Below are positions 23,777 through 31,536 of a DNA stretch of 35,432 nt, piece by piece. Below the pieces are notes generated by a model. The model made no database searches, was not told the origin of the DNA, and saw nothing but the letters and a program-made list of their open reading frames with translations. Both the position numbers and the translations under genes were made by a program. Position 1 is the first letter of the stretch, and every line of letters begins with the position of its first letter. Source of the stretch: Betaproteobacteria bacterium (GTDB lineage: Bacteria; Pseudomonadota; Gammaproteobacteria; Burkholderiales; SG8-39); assembly GCA_005883675.1 (NCBI GenBank), contig VBCM01000137.1:1-35432 (forward strand), in the 5' to 3' direction.

Positions 23777-24325
23777 ATGCCCGAGCTCCTCTGCCACCCA
23801 CATTCGCCGAGCCGGGTAGCGCGTGCGGTCAGCGCACAGGCGACGCGCACGCCCGATGGCAAGCTGTCGCTGCACTATGCGCTCCATGGCGAGGTCGCCC
23901 GGATGAACATTGCGCCGCCGGCGGCGCCCCGGATCGGCTGGAAGCTCTGGCGGCGCACCTGCTGCGAGGTGTTCGTGCGCGCCGACGGTGAGGGCGGCTA
24001 CCATGAGTTCAACTTTTCGCCGTCCGGCGAATGGGCCGCCTATGCATTCACGGGCTACCGCGAGGGTACGTCGCTTCTCGATGAGACCCTCAATCCACAG
24101 GTCGCGGTGGAGTCGCGCGACGAACGGCTCGACCTTTACGCGCTGGTCGATCTCGCGCGCCTTTCACCGCCATATGCGCGCGGCCGCCTGCGCCTTGGGC
24201 TCGCCGTGATCATCGAGGAGCACAACGGCGGCATGTCCTATTGGGCGCTGAAGCACGCGCAAGGCAAGCCCGACTTCCACCATCGCGACGCGTTTGCGCT
24301 CGAGCTCGATGAAGTTCGGCATTGA
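23777..24325 (+). CDS. DOMON-like domain protein
   Basis: A 182-residue beta-rich protein resembling DOMON-like/carbohydrate-binding-module-9-like domains: LHYALHGEVARMNIAPP, then RRTCCEVFVRADGEGGYHEFNFSPSGEWAAYAF, and a terminal HRDAFALELDEVRH. DOMON-like folds bind heme or sugars; no heme-ligand pair is obvious. No signal peptide is found. The last 17 bases overlap the NamZ-like gene, so the two are probably coupled. A TAAAGT hexamer 11 nt before the ATG may be the -10. Confidence 0.75.
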   Translation: MPELLCHPHSPSRVARAVSAQATRTPDGKLSLHYALHGEVARMNIAPPAAPRIGWKLWRRTCCEVFVRADGEGGYHEFNFSPSGEWAAYAFTGYREGTSLLDETLNPQVAVESRDERLDLYALVDLARLSPPYARGRLRLGLAVIIEEHNGGMSYWALKHAQGKPDFHHRDAFALELDEVRH

Positions 24326-25499
24326 CCGGCTGCTCGCAGAGCGCGCGCTGCGCGCGCCGCTTGCCGGCAAGCGCGTCGCGCTGCTGGCGCATCCCGCATC
24401 CGTCACCCCCGAGCTGACTCACAGCCTCGACGCGCTCGCGGCGCTGCCCGATGTGAAGCTCAGCGCGGCGCTCGGGCCGCAGCACGGCCTGCGCGGCGAC
24501 AAGCAGGACAACATGGTCGAGTCGCCCGACTTCACCGATCCCGCGCACGGCATCCCGGTGTTCAGCCTCTACGGCGCCGTGCGCCGCCCGACGGCGGCGA
24601 TGATGGCGAGCTTCGACGTGCTGCTCGTCGATCTCCAGGACCTCGGCTGCCGCGTGTACACGTTCATCACCACCTTGCGCTACGTGCTGGAGGCGGCCGC
24701 CGCGCATCGCAAGGCGGTCTGGGTCCTCGACCGTCCGAACCCGATCGGCCGCGGCATAGAGGGCGCGCGGCTGCGTACCGGATGGGAAAGCTTTGTCGGC
24801 GCCGGGCCGCTGCCCATGCGCCACGGCTTGACGATGGGCGAGCTCGCGCGCTGGTTCGTGCAGACGCTGGATCTGGACGTCGAGCTGCAAGTCGTCGCCA
24901 TGGAGGGCTGGTCCGGCGAGGGCTGGCCGCTCGGCCGCCGCGTGTGGATCAACCCGAGCCCGAATGCGCCGAACGTCGCCATGGCGCGCTGCTATCCGGG
25001 CACGGTGATGCTGGAAGGCACCACGCTCTCCGAGGGGCGCGGAACGACGCGCCCGCTCGAGCTCTTCGGCGCGCCCGACATCGACGCTCGCGCGCTCGCG
25101 CGCGCGATGGCCGAGCTCGCGCCGCAATGGCTACGCGGCTGCGCGCTTCGCGAGTGCTGGTTCGAGCCGACCTTCCACAAGCACGCGGGCAAGCTCTGCG
25201 CCGGCCTGCAGATCCACGCCGAAGAGCCGCTCTACGAGGCGGCGGCGTTTCGTCCCTGGCGCCTCGTGGCACTCGCGCTCAAGGCGCTGCGCAAGCTCAA
25301 GCCCGACTATGCGCTGTGGCGCGACTTCGCCTACGAATACGAGCGCGGCCGCCTGGCGATCGATCTCATCAACGGCGGCGACTGCCTTCGCCGCTGGGTC
25401 GACGACGCGCAGGCGGCGCCTGCCGATCTCGACGCGCAGGCCGCGCCCGACGAGCAGTCCTGGCGCGCCGAGCGCGAGCCGTTCCTCATCTATCGGTGA
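24309..25499 (+). CDS. DUF1343 protein, NamZ-like exo-beta-N-acetylmuramidase family
   Basis: A 396-residue member of DUF1343 (YbbC/NamZ family), whose characterised members remove N-acetylmuramic acid from the non-reducing end of peptidoglycan fragments. Characteristic blocks are LLAHPASVT, GPQHGLRGDKQDNM, VFSLYGAVRRPT, VDLQDLGCRVYTFITTL, VLDRPNPIGR and MLEGTTLSEGRGTTRP. Known members are mostly exported, but this one starts directly at MKFGIDRLLAERALRAPLAG with no signal peptide, implying action on internalised muropeptides or a different substrate. The ATG at 24309 lies in the end of the DOMON-like gene; translation is probably coupled. Confidence 0.88.
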   Translation: MKFGIDRLLAERALRAPLAGKRVALLAHPASVTPELTHSLDALAALPDVKLSAALGPQHGLRGDKQDNMVESPDFTDPAHGIPVFSLYGAVRRPTAAMMASFDVLLVDLQDLGCRVYTFITTLRYVLEAAAAHRKAVWVLDRPNPIGRGIEGARLRTGWESFVGAGPLPMRHGLTMGELARWFVQTLDLDVELQVVAMEGWSGEGWPLGRRVWINPSPNAPNVAMARCYPGTVMLEGTTLSEGRGTTRPLELFGAPDIDARALARAMAELAPQWLRGCALRECWFEPTFHKHAGKLCAGLQIHAEEPLYEAAAFRPWRLVALALKALRKLKPDYALWRDFAYEYERGRLAIDLINGGDCLRRWVDDAQAAPADLDAQAAPDEQSWRAEREPFLIYR

Positions 25500-25505
25500 T
25501 ACAGT
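25500..25505 (+). promoter_or_regulatory. Putative leaderless -10 element of the small membrane-protein gene
   Basis: TACAGT lies 7 nt before the ATG at 25513, and there is no ribosome binding site. It overlaps the stop region of the NamZ-like gene, so it could be an extra internal start. Confidence 0.4.
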
Positions 25506-25512
25506 CGCGCGC

Positions 25513-25737
25513 ATGAATCCGGTAGTGCAGGGCGCGCTGATCGGTCTTGGCGTCGGCGTCGCCCTGGTTGTCCTCGAGTATCTGCTGATCAATCAGGCCG
25601 TGAACGAGCGCGCCAAGAAGCTCAACCGCAAGGCGACGTTCGACGTCACCGAGCGCCGGCGCATGGCGAGCATCATGCGCTTTGCGCTCGTGCTGCCGAT
25701 CGGGTTCGCGGCCGCGTTCTGGTTCATCTGGGGCTGA
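25513..25737 (+). CDS. Small two-helix membrane protein
   Basis: A 74-residue protein with two predicted membrane helices, about residues 7-28 (ALIGLGVGVALVVLEYLLI) and 56-73 (FALVLPIGFAAAFWFIW), joined by a basic loop (ERAKKLNRKATFDVTERRRM). Positive residues in the loop suggest an inner-membrane hairpin with the loop in the cytosol. Family and function are not recognised. Coding is supported by its fit between the NamZ-like and following genes and the natural membrane pattern. Confidence 0.75.
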   Translation: MNPVVQGALIGLGVGVALVVLEYLLINQAVNERAKKLNRKATFDVTERRRMASIMRFALVLPIGFAAAFWFIWG

Positions 25738-25738
25738 C

Positions 25739-25933
25739 ATGGCAAAGCAACCGCCCGGGCGGCGCGCCGACGACATGAGCGCCGAGGAAGTGAAGCAGTT
25801 CTGGCACGGCTTCTGCGAGCGCAAGAAGATCGACCCGGCGATCCGCGCGCGCGGCGACGCCAAGATCGACGAGAACCCGGATTACTGGGCCGACCAGACG
25901 ATGATGAAGCTGCTGGAAGCGGTTTCCACCTGA
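25739..25933 (+). CDS. Small acidic-helical protein of unknown function
   Basis: A 64-residue soluble protein, MAKQPPGRRADDMSAEEVKQ at its start, then a predicted helical region containing FWHGFCERKKIDPAIRARG and DYWADQTMMKLLEAV. The ATG follows the previous stop by one base (TGACATG), so it is translated with the membrane protein. No family recognised. Confidence 0.7.
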   Translation: MAKQPPGRRADDMSAEEVKQFWHGFCERKKIDPAIRARGDAKIDENPDYWADQTMMKLLEAVST

Positions 25934-25950
25934 GCCTATTGGGAGGCGCA

Positions 25951-26334
25951 ATGAAACGTTTGCTGTTGGCAGCAGCGCTGCTCGCATCGCTCGCGCTCTA
26001 TGCGCAGCAGCCGGGCTTCAGCCGCAAGATGCTGCAGGATGAGAACCTGAGCGTGAGCGATCGGCACGCCGTGCAGGTCGTCGCCGAGTTCACGCCCGGG
26101 GCGTCGGCCGGCAAGCACACGCATCCGGGCGAGGAGCTCGGCTACGTGCTCGAGGGCACGCTCGAGCTGCAGGTCGCCGGGCAGCCGCCGCGCACGCTAA
26201 AAGCGGGCGAAGCGTTCTTCATTCCGGCGGGCGTAGTGCACGACGGCAAGAACGTCGGCAGCGGCGCCGCCAAGGTCCTCGCCACCTACGTCGTGGAGAA
26301 AGGCAAGCCCGTCGCCTCGCCGGCGGCGCAGTAG
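25951..26334 (+). CDS. Exported cupin-domain protein
   Basis: A 127-residue cupin with a Sec signal peptide (MKRLLLAAALLASLALYAQ). The cupin metal motif is in KHTHPGEELGYVLEG and motif 2 in FFIPAGVVHDGKN. GGGAGG precedes the ATG. Exported small cupins of this type are common in betaproteobacteria, but their ligand is generally unknown; oxidase/dioxygenase or binding functions are possible. It is the last gene of a run of four on this strand and is followed by a hairpin. Confidence 0.9.
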   Translation: MKRLLLAAALLASLALYAQQPGFSRKMLQDENLSVSDRHAVQVVAEFTPGASAGKHTHPGEELGYVLEGTLELQVAGQPPRTLKAGEAFFIPAGVVHDGKNVGSGAAKVLATYVVEKGKPVASPAAQ

Positions 26335-26335
26335 T

Positions 26336-26357
26336 AATCGTCTCCCCAACGACGATT
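26336..26357. terminator. Hairpin after the exported cupin gene
   Basis: Arms AATCGTC and GACGATT with an 8-nt loop start two bases after the cupin stop; a TTTT run follows a few bases later. It probably ends the cupin transcript and also lies after the convergent small ORF. Confidence 0.5.
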
Positions 26358-26365
26358 CGCCGTTT

Positions 26366-26512
26366 TCATTTCCAGTCGTCGTCGTCCGGCGGGAGCGGCG
26401 GCACCTTGGGCATCTGGTCTTTGCGGCGCAACCAGCCGTAGAGGAACATGCCGCCGATCCCCGCCACCACGAGGGCGAGGAAGAGCGCGAGCCAGAAGAC
26501 GCTATTTGCCAA
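26366..26512 (-). CDS. Small single-helix membrane protein (TTG start)
   Basis: Not in the ORF track. On the minus strand a frame starting TTG GCA AAT overlaps the last 11 bases of the Bug gene and encodes 48 residues. One membrane helix (VFWLALFLALVVAGIGGMFLYGWL) is followed by RRKDQMPKVPPL and an acidic end (PPDDDDW). The positive-inside rule puts the C-terminus in the cytosol. A GGGAAAG stretch lies a suitable distance before the TTG. Other small TM proteins with acidic ends occur in such operons, but the family is not recognised. Confidence 0.55.
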   Translation of the reverse strand: MANSVFWLALFLALVVAGIGGMFLYGWLRRKDQMPKVPPLPPDDDDWK

Positions 26513-27449
26513 GCCCCATGCGCTTTCCCGCCTCCGTGTACACGCGGCTCTTCTCGCGCATGAAGGCGTCCATCTTGTCCGTGCCGACGTCGATCAGCTC
26601 GAAGCCGCTCTTCGCGGCGAGCTCCTTCATCTCGGGGTCGGCGTTGAGCGCGGCCCAGAGCTCGGAGAGCCGCCTGCGCGCTTCCGGCGGCGTCGACTTC
26701 GGCACGCCGATGCCGCGGTAGGCGCCGTCCACCCAGTCGGTGCCGAGCTCGCGGAAGGTCGGCACGTCGGGCAGCAGCGGATGGCGCTTCTCCATCGCCA
26801 CGGCGAGCGCGCGCACCTTGCCCTTGTTGTTGACCGCGAACGCCGTATAGGACATCGCGCCCTGCACATGTCCGCCGATCACCGCAGTGGTCATGTCGCC
26901 GGTGCCCTTGAAGGGCACGTACGTGGTCTTCATGCCGAAGACCGCGTTCAGGCGCTCGTGCGCCATGTGGTTCGCCGAGTTGAGCCCCGAGCCGCCGAGG
27001 CTGAGCTTCCCCGGGTCGGCCTTCGCCGCGCGCACGAAGTCCTGGAAGGACTTGATCGGGCTCGACTCCGCGACGACGAGTGCATCGGGCGTGTAATGGA
27101 ACCAGTACACCGGCGTCACATCATCGGTCTTGTACTGCACGGTGCCTTCCATGGGCTGCAGCACGATGTGCGGCAGATTGATGCCGGCGATGTTGTAGCC
27201 GTCGCCGGGCAGCTGGTTGAGCTGCATCCACAGCAGCCCGCCGCCCGCGCCGGGCTTGTACTGGATGATGGTCTCGATCGCCGGGCACTTCCTTTTCAGC
27301 ACGAGCTGCTGGTGGCGCGCCGAGAGGTCCGATTCGCCGCCGGCGGGGAACGCCTGCCAGTAAAGGATGTTCTTCTCCGGACAGGGCTGGGCCGCTGCCG
27401 GTGATGCCATCACGAGTCCTGCAAGGAGGAGATAGATCCTGCCGCGCAT
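26502..27449 (-). CDS. Bug/TctC-like periplasmic substrate-binding protein (3, divergent)
   Basis: A 315-residue exported protein, MRGRIYLLLAGLVMASPAAAQ being the signal peptide. The Bug pattern is recognisable but altered: WQAFPAGGESDLSARHQQLV, QYKPGAGGGLLW instead of the usual ENRPGAGG, PGDGYNI, TTYVPFKGTGDM and LPDVPTFRELG. Two cysteines of the mature protein (in QPCPEKN and KRKCPAIE) could form a disulfide. The ATG at 27449 is preceded by AAGGTGG inside the end of the next Bug gene upstream; the two genes are two bases apart. The different ligand-contact region suggests a ligand unlike that of the other Bug proteins. Confidence 0.88.
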   Translation of the reverse strand: MRGRIYLLLAGLVMASPAAAQPCPEKNILYWQAFPAGGESDLSARHQQLVLKRKCPAIETIIQYKPGAGGGLLWMQLNQLPGDGYNIAGINLPHIVLQPMEGTVQYKTDDVTPVYWFHYTPDALVVAESSPIKSFQDFVRAAKADPGKLSLGGSGLNSANHMAHERLNAVFGMKTTYVPFKGTGDMTTAVIGGHVQGAMSYTAFAVNNKGKVRALAVAMEKRHPLLPDVPTFRELGTDWVDGAYRGIGVPKSTPPEARRRLSELWAALNADPEMKELAAKSGFELIDVGTDKMDAFMREKSRVYTEAGKRMGLGK

Positions 27450-27451
27450 GT

Positions 27452-28408
27452 TCAGTCCACCTTCATGCCGGTGTCTTTGACGAGCTTCGCCCACTTGGCG
27501 ATGTCCTCACGGAGGAATTTGCCGAACTCTTCCGGCGTCATGCCCATGGGCACGGCGCCCTGCTTGCTCCAGTTCTCCTTCACGTCCGGAGCGTTGATCA
27601 CCTTCCGCACTTCCGCGCTCAGGCGCTCGAGAGTCGGCTTCGGCGTCGCGGCGGGCGCCATCAGCCCGAGCCAGATCGTCGCCTCGTAGCCTGGCACGCC
27701 CGCTTCCGCGATGGTCGGGATGTCGGGCGTCACGGAGGAGCGCGTCTTGCCCGTCGTGCCAAGCGCCTTCAGCTTCCCGGCGCGCACGTGCGATACGATC
27801 GTGCTGATCGCGTCGAACATCATGTCGACCTGGCCGGCGAGCACGGCGGTGCGCGCCTGGTCCGAGCCCTTGTGCGGCACATGCACGACATCGACGCCCG
27901 CCATGTGCTTGAAGAGCTCGCCCGCCATGTGATACGGCGTGCCGGGGCCGGAGGAGGCGTAATTCAGCTTGCCGGGCTGCGATTTCGCAGCCGCGATGAA
28001 CTCGCGCAGGTTGTTCGCCTTGATCGACGCGGGCGCGACGAGCATCAGATCCTGCGAGTTGATGCCGCTGATCGGCGCAAGATCCCGCATCAGGTCGTAG
28101 GGCTTCTTCGGGATCAGCGTCTCGTTCACCGTGTGCGTATTGGACATCACGAGGATGGTGTAGCCGTCGGGCGCGGACTTCGCCACCGCGTCGGTGCCGA
28201 TGAGCGCACCGCCGCCCGGACGGTTCTCGATCACGAAAGGCTCGCCCATCGTCTCGGAGAGCTTGGCGGCGAGAACGCGGCCGTAGATGTCGGCCGAGCC
28301 GCCCACGGCGTAGGGCACGAGCAACTTCACCGGGTGCGTCGGATAGTTCTGCGCCCAGGCGCAGACGGCACCGAAAGCAAGAGCGAGCGCAGCCGCGGCT
28401 CGTGGCAT
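27452..28408 (-). CDS. Bug/TctC family periplasmic substrate-binding protein (4)
   Basis: A 318-residue Bug protein with signal peptide MPRAAAALALAFGAVCAWAQ and then NYPTHPVKLLVPYAVGGSAD. Family blocks are ENRPGGGALIGTDAVAK, APDGYTIL, YASSGPGTPYHMAGELF, VVHVPHKGSD and TPDIPTIAEAG. AAAGGAGG lies 7 nt before the ATG. It is divergent from the DenD-like/IlvD-like operon with a 32-bp gap holding both control regions, a typical arrangement for uptake and breakdown of a sugar acid or hydroxy acid. No TctA/TctB is near. Confidence 0.93.
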   Translation of the reverse strand: MPRAAAALALAFGAVCAWAQNYPTHPVKLLVPYAVGGSADIYGRVLAAKLSETMGEPFVIENRPGGGALIGTDAVAKSAPDGYTILVMSNTHTVNETLIPKKPYDLMRDLAPISGINSQDLMLVAPASIKANNLREFIAAAKSQPGKLNYASSGPGTPYHMAGELFKHMAGVDVVHVPHKGSDQARTAVLAGQVDMMFDAISTIVSHVRAGKLKALGTTGKTRSSVTPDIPTIAEAGVPGYEATIWLGLMAPAATPKPTLERLSAEVRKVINAPDVKENWSKQGAVPMGMTPEEFGKFLREDIAKWAKLVKDTGMKVD

Positions 28409-28422
28409 CCGTATCCTCCTTT

Positions 28423-28428
28423 TAGAAT
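28423..28428 (+). promoter_or_regulatory. Putative -10 element of the DenD-like operon
   Basis: TAGAAT lies 12 nt before the ATG, giving a leader of only some six bases and no ribosome binding site. It overlaps the ribosome binding region of the divergent Bug gene. Confidence 0.4.
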
Positions 28429-28440
28429 TGGCTTTCGGCC

Positions 28441-29352
28441 ATGAGAATACTCGTCACCGGCGCGGCGGGCTACATCGGTTGCGCGCTGGTGCGCGCGCTC
28501 GGCGAGGCGGACGTCCTTGCCACCGATCAGACGAGCGTGCCGTTCCGACATTCCCTCGTCGGCAACATCGCCTATCCGCAATTCGCGCGCTCGCTCATCA
28601 CCGCGGAGGTCGACGTCGTATTCCATCTCGCCGCGCTCGTCTCCGGCGGCGCCGAGCAGAACTTCGAGCTCGGCATGAAGGTGAATCTCGATGCGACGCG
28701 CGACCTGCTCGAGGCCTGCCGGCGGGCGGGACATTGCCCCAGGTTCGTGTTTGCTTCCTCCATCGCCGTCTACGGCGGCGCGCTGCCCGATCCGGTGACC
28801 GACGACACGGCGCCGGCGCCGCGCATTTCGTATGGCGCGCAGAAGCTCATCTGCGAGGTGCTGATCGACGACTATTCGCGCCGCGGCTACGTCGATGGTC
28901 GCGCGCTACGCCTGCCCACCGTGATGGTGCGGCCCGGAAGCGCCAACACCGCCGTGTCCGGCTGGGCGAGCGCGATCATCCGCGAGCCGCTCGCCGGCCG
29001 CGATTACGTCTGCCCGGTGCGGCCGGATACGCGCATGGCCTGCATCTCGGTCGCCCGTGTCGTGCAGTGCTTGCGCCGCATGGCCGAGGTGCCGGCGAGC
29101 GCGCTCGGCGAGCGGCGCACGGTGCTCCTCACCGGCATTGCGGTCAGCGCCCAGCGGATGTACGACGCAGTCAAGGCGCGCGCGAAGGGTAAAGTGCGCT
29201 TTGAGCCTGATCCTGCATTGCAGGCGATCATGGACGCGGCGCCGAAGGCCACGTTCTCGGCGCGCGCCGCCACGCTCGGCCTGCCGCACAGCACTTCGAT
29301 CGACGAGATCGTGCGTGAATACGAAGAAGCTGCCCTCGCGCATCACGGTTGA
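28441..29352 (+). CDS. NAD-dependent epimerase/dehydratase family, D-erythronate dehydrogenase (DenD)-like
   Basis: A 303-residue short-chain (extended SDR) enzyme. The Rossmann motif GAAGYIG is at the N-terminus; catalytic residues are the serine in [10 protein letters not shown] and the YxxxK of [54 protein letters not shown] closely follows DenD-type proteins, which oxidise four-carbon sugar acids such as D-erythronate. The other den genes (DenA/B/C, OtnI type) are not nearby, so the substrate may be a related hydroxy acid. The adjacent divergent Bug gene and the coupled IlvD-family dehydratase support a sugar-acid pathway. Confidence 0.83.
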   Translation: MRILVTGAAGYIGCALVRALGEADVLATDQTSVPFRHSLVGNIAYPQFARSLITAEVDVVFHLAALVSGGAEQNFELGMKVNLDATRDLLEACRRAGHCPRFVFASSIAVYGGALPDPVTDDTAPAPRISYGAQKLICEVLIDDYSRRGYVDGRALRLPTVMVRPGSANTAVSGWASAIIREPLAGRDYVCPVRPDTRMACISVARVVQCLRRMAEVPASALGERRTVLLTGIAVSAQRMYDAVKARAKGKVRFEPDPALQAIMDAAPKATFSARAATLGLPHSTSIDEIVREYEEAALAHHG

Positions 29353-30982
29353 GGGGCTCGATCGCGCGCCGCACCGCGCGTTCCTGCGCGGCCTTGGCCT
29401 TTCGGACGCGGACATCGCCAAGCCGTTCGTCGGCATCGCGTCGACCGATGGGCGAGTCACGCCGTGTAACGCGCTCCTTGGCGAATTTGCCCGCGAAGCG
29501 GCCGCGGGCGTACGCGAGGCGGGCGGCGCGCCGTTCGACTTCGCGTCAATATCGGTCGCCGATTCGATGTCGATGAACCACGGCGGCATGCGCTACTCAC
29601 TCGTGTCGCGCGAAATCATCGCCGACGGCGTCGAGGCGGTGGTGCGCGGCCACGCCTACGACGCGCTGGTGGGCTTTGCCGGCTGCGACAAGACGCTGCC
29701 TGGGATGATGATGGCCATGGTGCGGCTGAATGTCCCGTCGGTGTTCGTCTATGGCGGCGCCGCGCTGCCCGGCAACTGGCGCGGCCGCGAGGTGACCGTA
29801 CTCGATACGTACGAGGCGGTAGGCGCGGTGCTCGCCGGCGACATGGGGGAGCGCGAGCTCGCCGAGCTCGAGCGCGTATGCCTGCCGACCCTCGGCTCGT
29901 GCCCTGGCCAGTTCACCGCCAATACGATGGCGATGGTTTCGGAGACGCTCGGGCTCGCGCTTCCCGGCTCGGCGACGCTGCCGGCAGTGAATGACGCGCG
30001 CAAGGCCCTGGCGCGAGCCGCGGGCGCTACGGTGATGCGCTTGCTCGAGCGCGGCGGGCCATTGCCGCGCGAACTGGTGACCAAGAAAAGCCTGCAGAAC
30101 GCCGCCGCCGCCGTCGCCGCTACGGGCGGCTCGACCAACGCGGCGCTGCACATCGCCGCGATTGCGCACGAGGCGGACATTCGTTTCACGCTGGACGATT
30201 TTGCGCGCGTGGCTAAGAGGACGCCGCTCATCGCGGACCTGAAGCCCGGCGGGCGCTTCCTCGCCAAGGATCTGCACGCGACGGGCGGCGTGTACGCCGT
30301 GCTGAAGGCGCTGCTCGAGCGCGGCGCCTTGCACGGCGAATGCCTTACGCTCGCCGGCGACACCTTGGAGGCGACCCTGCGCAAGCATGCCGGCGCCGAC
30401 GGCGAGGTGATCAAGCACGAGCCGATCATGGCGAGCGGCGGCATCGTCGTGCTGAAGGGCAACCTCGCGCCCGACGGCGCGCTCATCAAGGTGGCCGGGC
30501 TGAAATCGCTCGCCTTCGAAGGCCGAGCGCGGGTCTTCGACTCCGAGGAGGCCTGCGCCGAAGTGGTGAAGCGGCGCGCCTACAAGGCGGGCGATGTCCT
30601 CGTCATCCGCTACGAAGGGCCGAAAGGCGGTCCGGGCATGCGCGAGATGCTCGGCGTCACCGCGCTCATCTACGGCCAGGGCATGGGCGAAAAGGTGGCG
30701 CTCCTCACCGACGGGCGTTTCTCCGGCGCGACGCGGGGGATGATGGTGGGCTACGTGTCGCCCGAGGCTGCGGCGGGCGGTCGCATTGCGCTCGTGAGGA
30801 ACGGCGATCGCATCCGCATCGATGCGCGGCGCGCGACGCTCGAGCTGCTGGTACCCGCTGCCGAGCTGCGACGCCGCAAGGCAAAGCCGCCGAAGCGCAA
30901 GCTCGGCGGCGTGCTGGAGAAGTACGCGGCGCTCGTCGGCTCAGCGCACGCGGGTGCCGTTACGCACGGGAAGGCGCGATGA
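29315..30982 (+). CDS. IlvD/Edd family dehydratase (dihydroxy-acid dehydratase-like)
   Basis: A 555-residue iron-sulfur dehydratase. Three cysteines expected to bind the cluster are C51 (TPCN), C124 ([10 protein letters not shown]) and C196 ([12 protein letters not shown]); the late active-site block [21 protein letters not shown] is present. The enzyme removes water from 2,3-dihydroxy acids; it may make branched-chain amino-acid precursors or dehydrate a sugar acid. The motif block [19 protein letters not shown] differs from the usual VSDGISMGHEGM form. The start is a GTG 38 bases inside the DenD-like gene; the long track ORF from 29057 is a shadow of that gene. Neighbours favour sugar-acid breakdown. 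Its stop overlaps the ppa start (ATGA). Confidence 0.88.
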   Translation: MNTKKLPSRITVEGLDRAPHRAFLRGLGLSDADIAKPFVGIASTDGRVTPCNALLGEFAREAAAGVREAGGAPFDFASISVADSMSMNHGGMRYSLVSREIIADGVEAVVRGHAYDALVGFAGCDKTLPGMMMAMVRLNVPSVFVYGGAALPGNWRGREVTVLDTYEAVGAVLAGDMGERELAELERVCLPTLGSCPGQFTANTMAMVSETLGLALPGSATLPAVNDARKALARAAGATVMRLLERGGPLPRELVTKKSLQNAAAAVAATGGSTNAALHIAAIAHEADIRFTLDDFARVAKRTPLIADLKPGGRFLAKDLHATGGVYAVLKALLERGALHGECLTLAGDTLEATLRKHAGADGEVIKHEPIMASGGIVVLKGNLAPDGALIKVAGLKSLAFEGRARVFDSEEACAEVVKRRAYKAGDVLVIRYEGPKGGPGMREMLGVTALIYGQGMGEKVALLTDGRFSGATRGMMVGYVSPEAAAGGRIALVRNGDRIRIDARRATLELLVPAAELRRRKAKPPKRKLGGVLEKYAALVGSAHAGAVTHGKAR

Positions 30983-31533
30983 GCCTGGACCTCGTCGACG
31001 CGGGGCGCGAGGTTCCCGAGAACTTCAACGTCGTGATCGAGATTCCGATGAACGCCGAGCCGGTGAAGTACGAGGTCGACAAGGAGACCGGCGCGATCTT
31101 CGTCGATCGCGTCCTCACCACGCCGATGCGCTATCCGTGCAATTACGGCTATGTGCCGCGCACGCTCTCGGGCGACGGCGATCCGGTCGATGTACTCGTG
31201 GTGATGCCGCTACCCCTGGTCCCCGGCTGCGTGATCCGCTGCCGGCCGGTGGGCATGCTCGCGATGCGCGATGAGGCAGGCGAGGACACAAAGGTGGTGG
31301 CGGTGCCGCGGGATGACGTCTTCGCCGGCTATCGCGACGTGCGCGAGGCAGCCGATCTGCCGCAACTCACGCGCGATCGCATCGTGCACTTCTTCGAGCA
31401 CTACAAGGACCTGGAGCCGGGCAAGTGGGTGAAGTTGGAAGGATGGAAGGACGCGGCCGCGGCGCGGCGCGAGATCGTCGAAGGCGTGGAGCGCTACCGG
31501 GCGCTGTCGCCAAAAGAGCGGCCGCCCTTCTGA
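30979..31533 (+). CDS. ppa: Inorganic pyrophosphatase
   Basis: A 184-residue family I soluble pyrophosphatase, which hydrolyses diphosphate to phosphate and pulls biosynthetic reactions forward. [21 protein letters not shown] is the conserved N-terminus; [23 protein letters not shown] has the signature aspartates of the metal site. The KVVAVP and [16 protein letters not shown] blocks also fit. The ATG overlaps the TGA of the IlvD-family gene as ATGA, so the essential enzyme is translationally coupled to a catabolic-looking gene, an odd operon. Confidence 0.95.
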   Translation: MSLDLVDAGREVPENFNVVIEIPMNAEPVKYEVDKETGAIFVDRVLTTPMRYPCNYGYVPRTLSGDGDPVDVLVVMPLPLVPGCVIRCRPVGMLAMRDEAGEDTKVVAVPRDDVFAGYRDVREAADLPQLTRDRIVHFFEHYKDLEPGKWVKLEGWKDAAAARREIVEGVERYRALSPKERPPF

Positions 31534-31536
31534 CTT

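Noticed and set aside
29057-29314. Upstream extension of the IlvD-family ORF
   Set aside because: It is the shadow frame of the DenD-like gene; family similarity begins only at the GTG at 29315.
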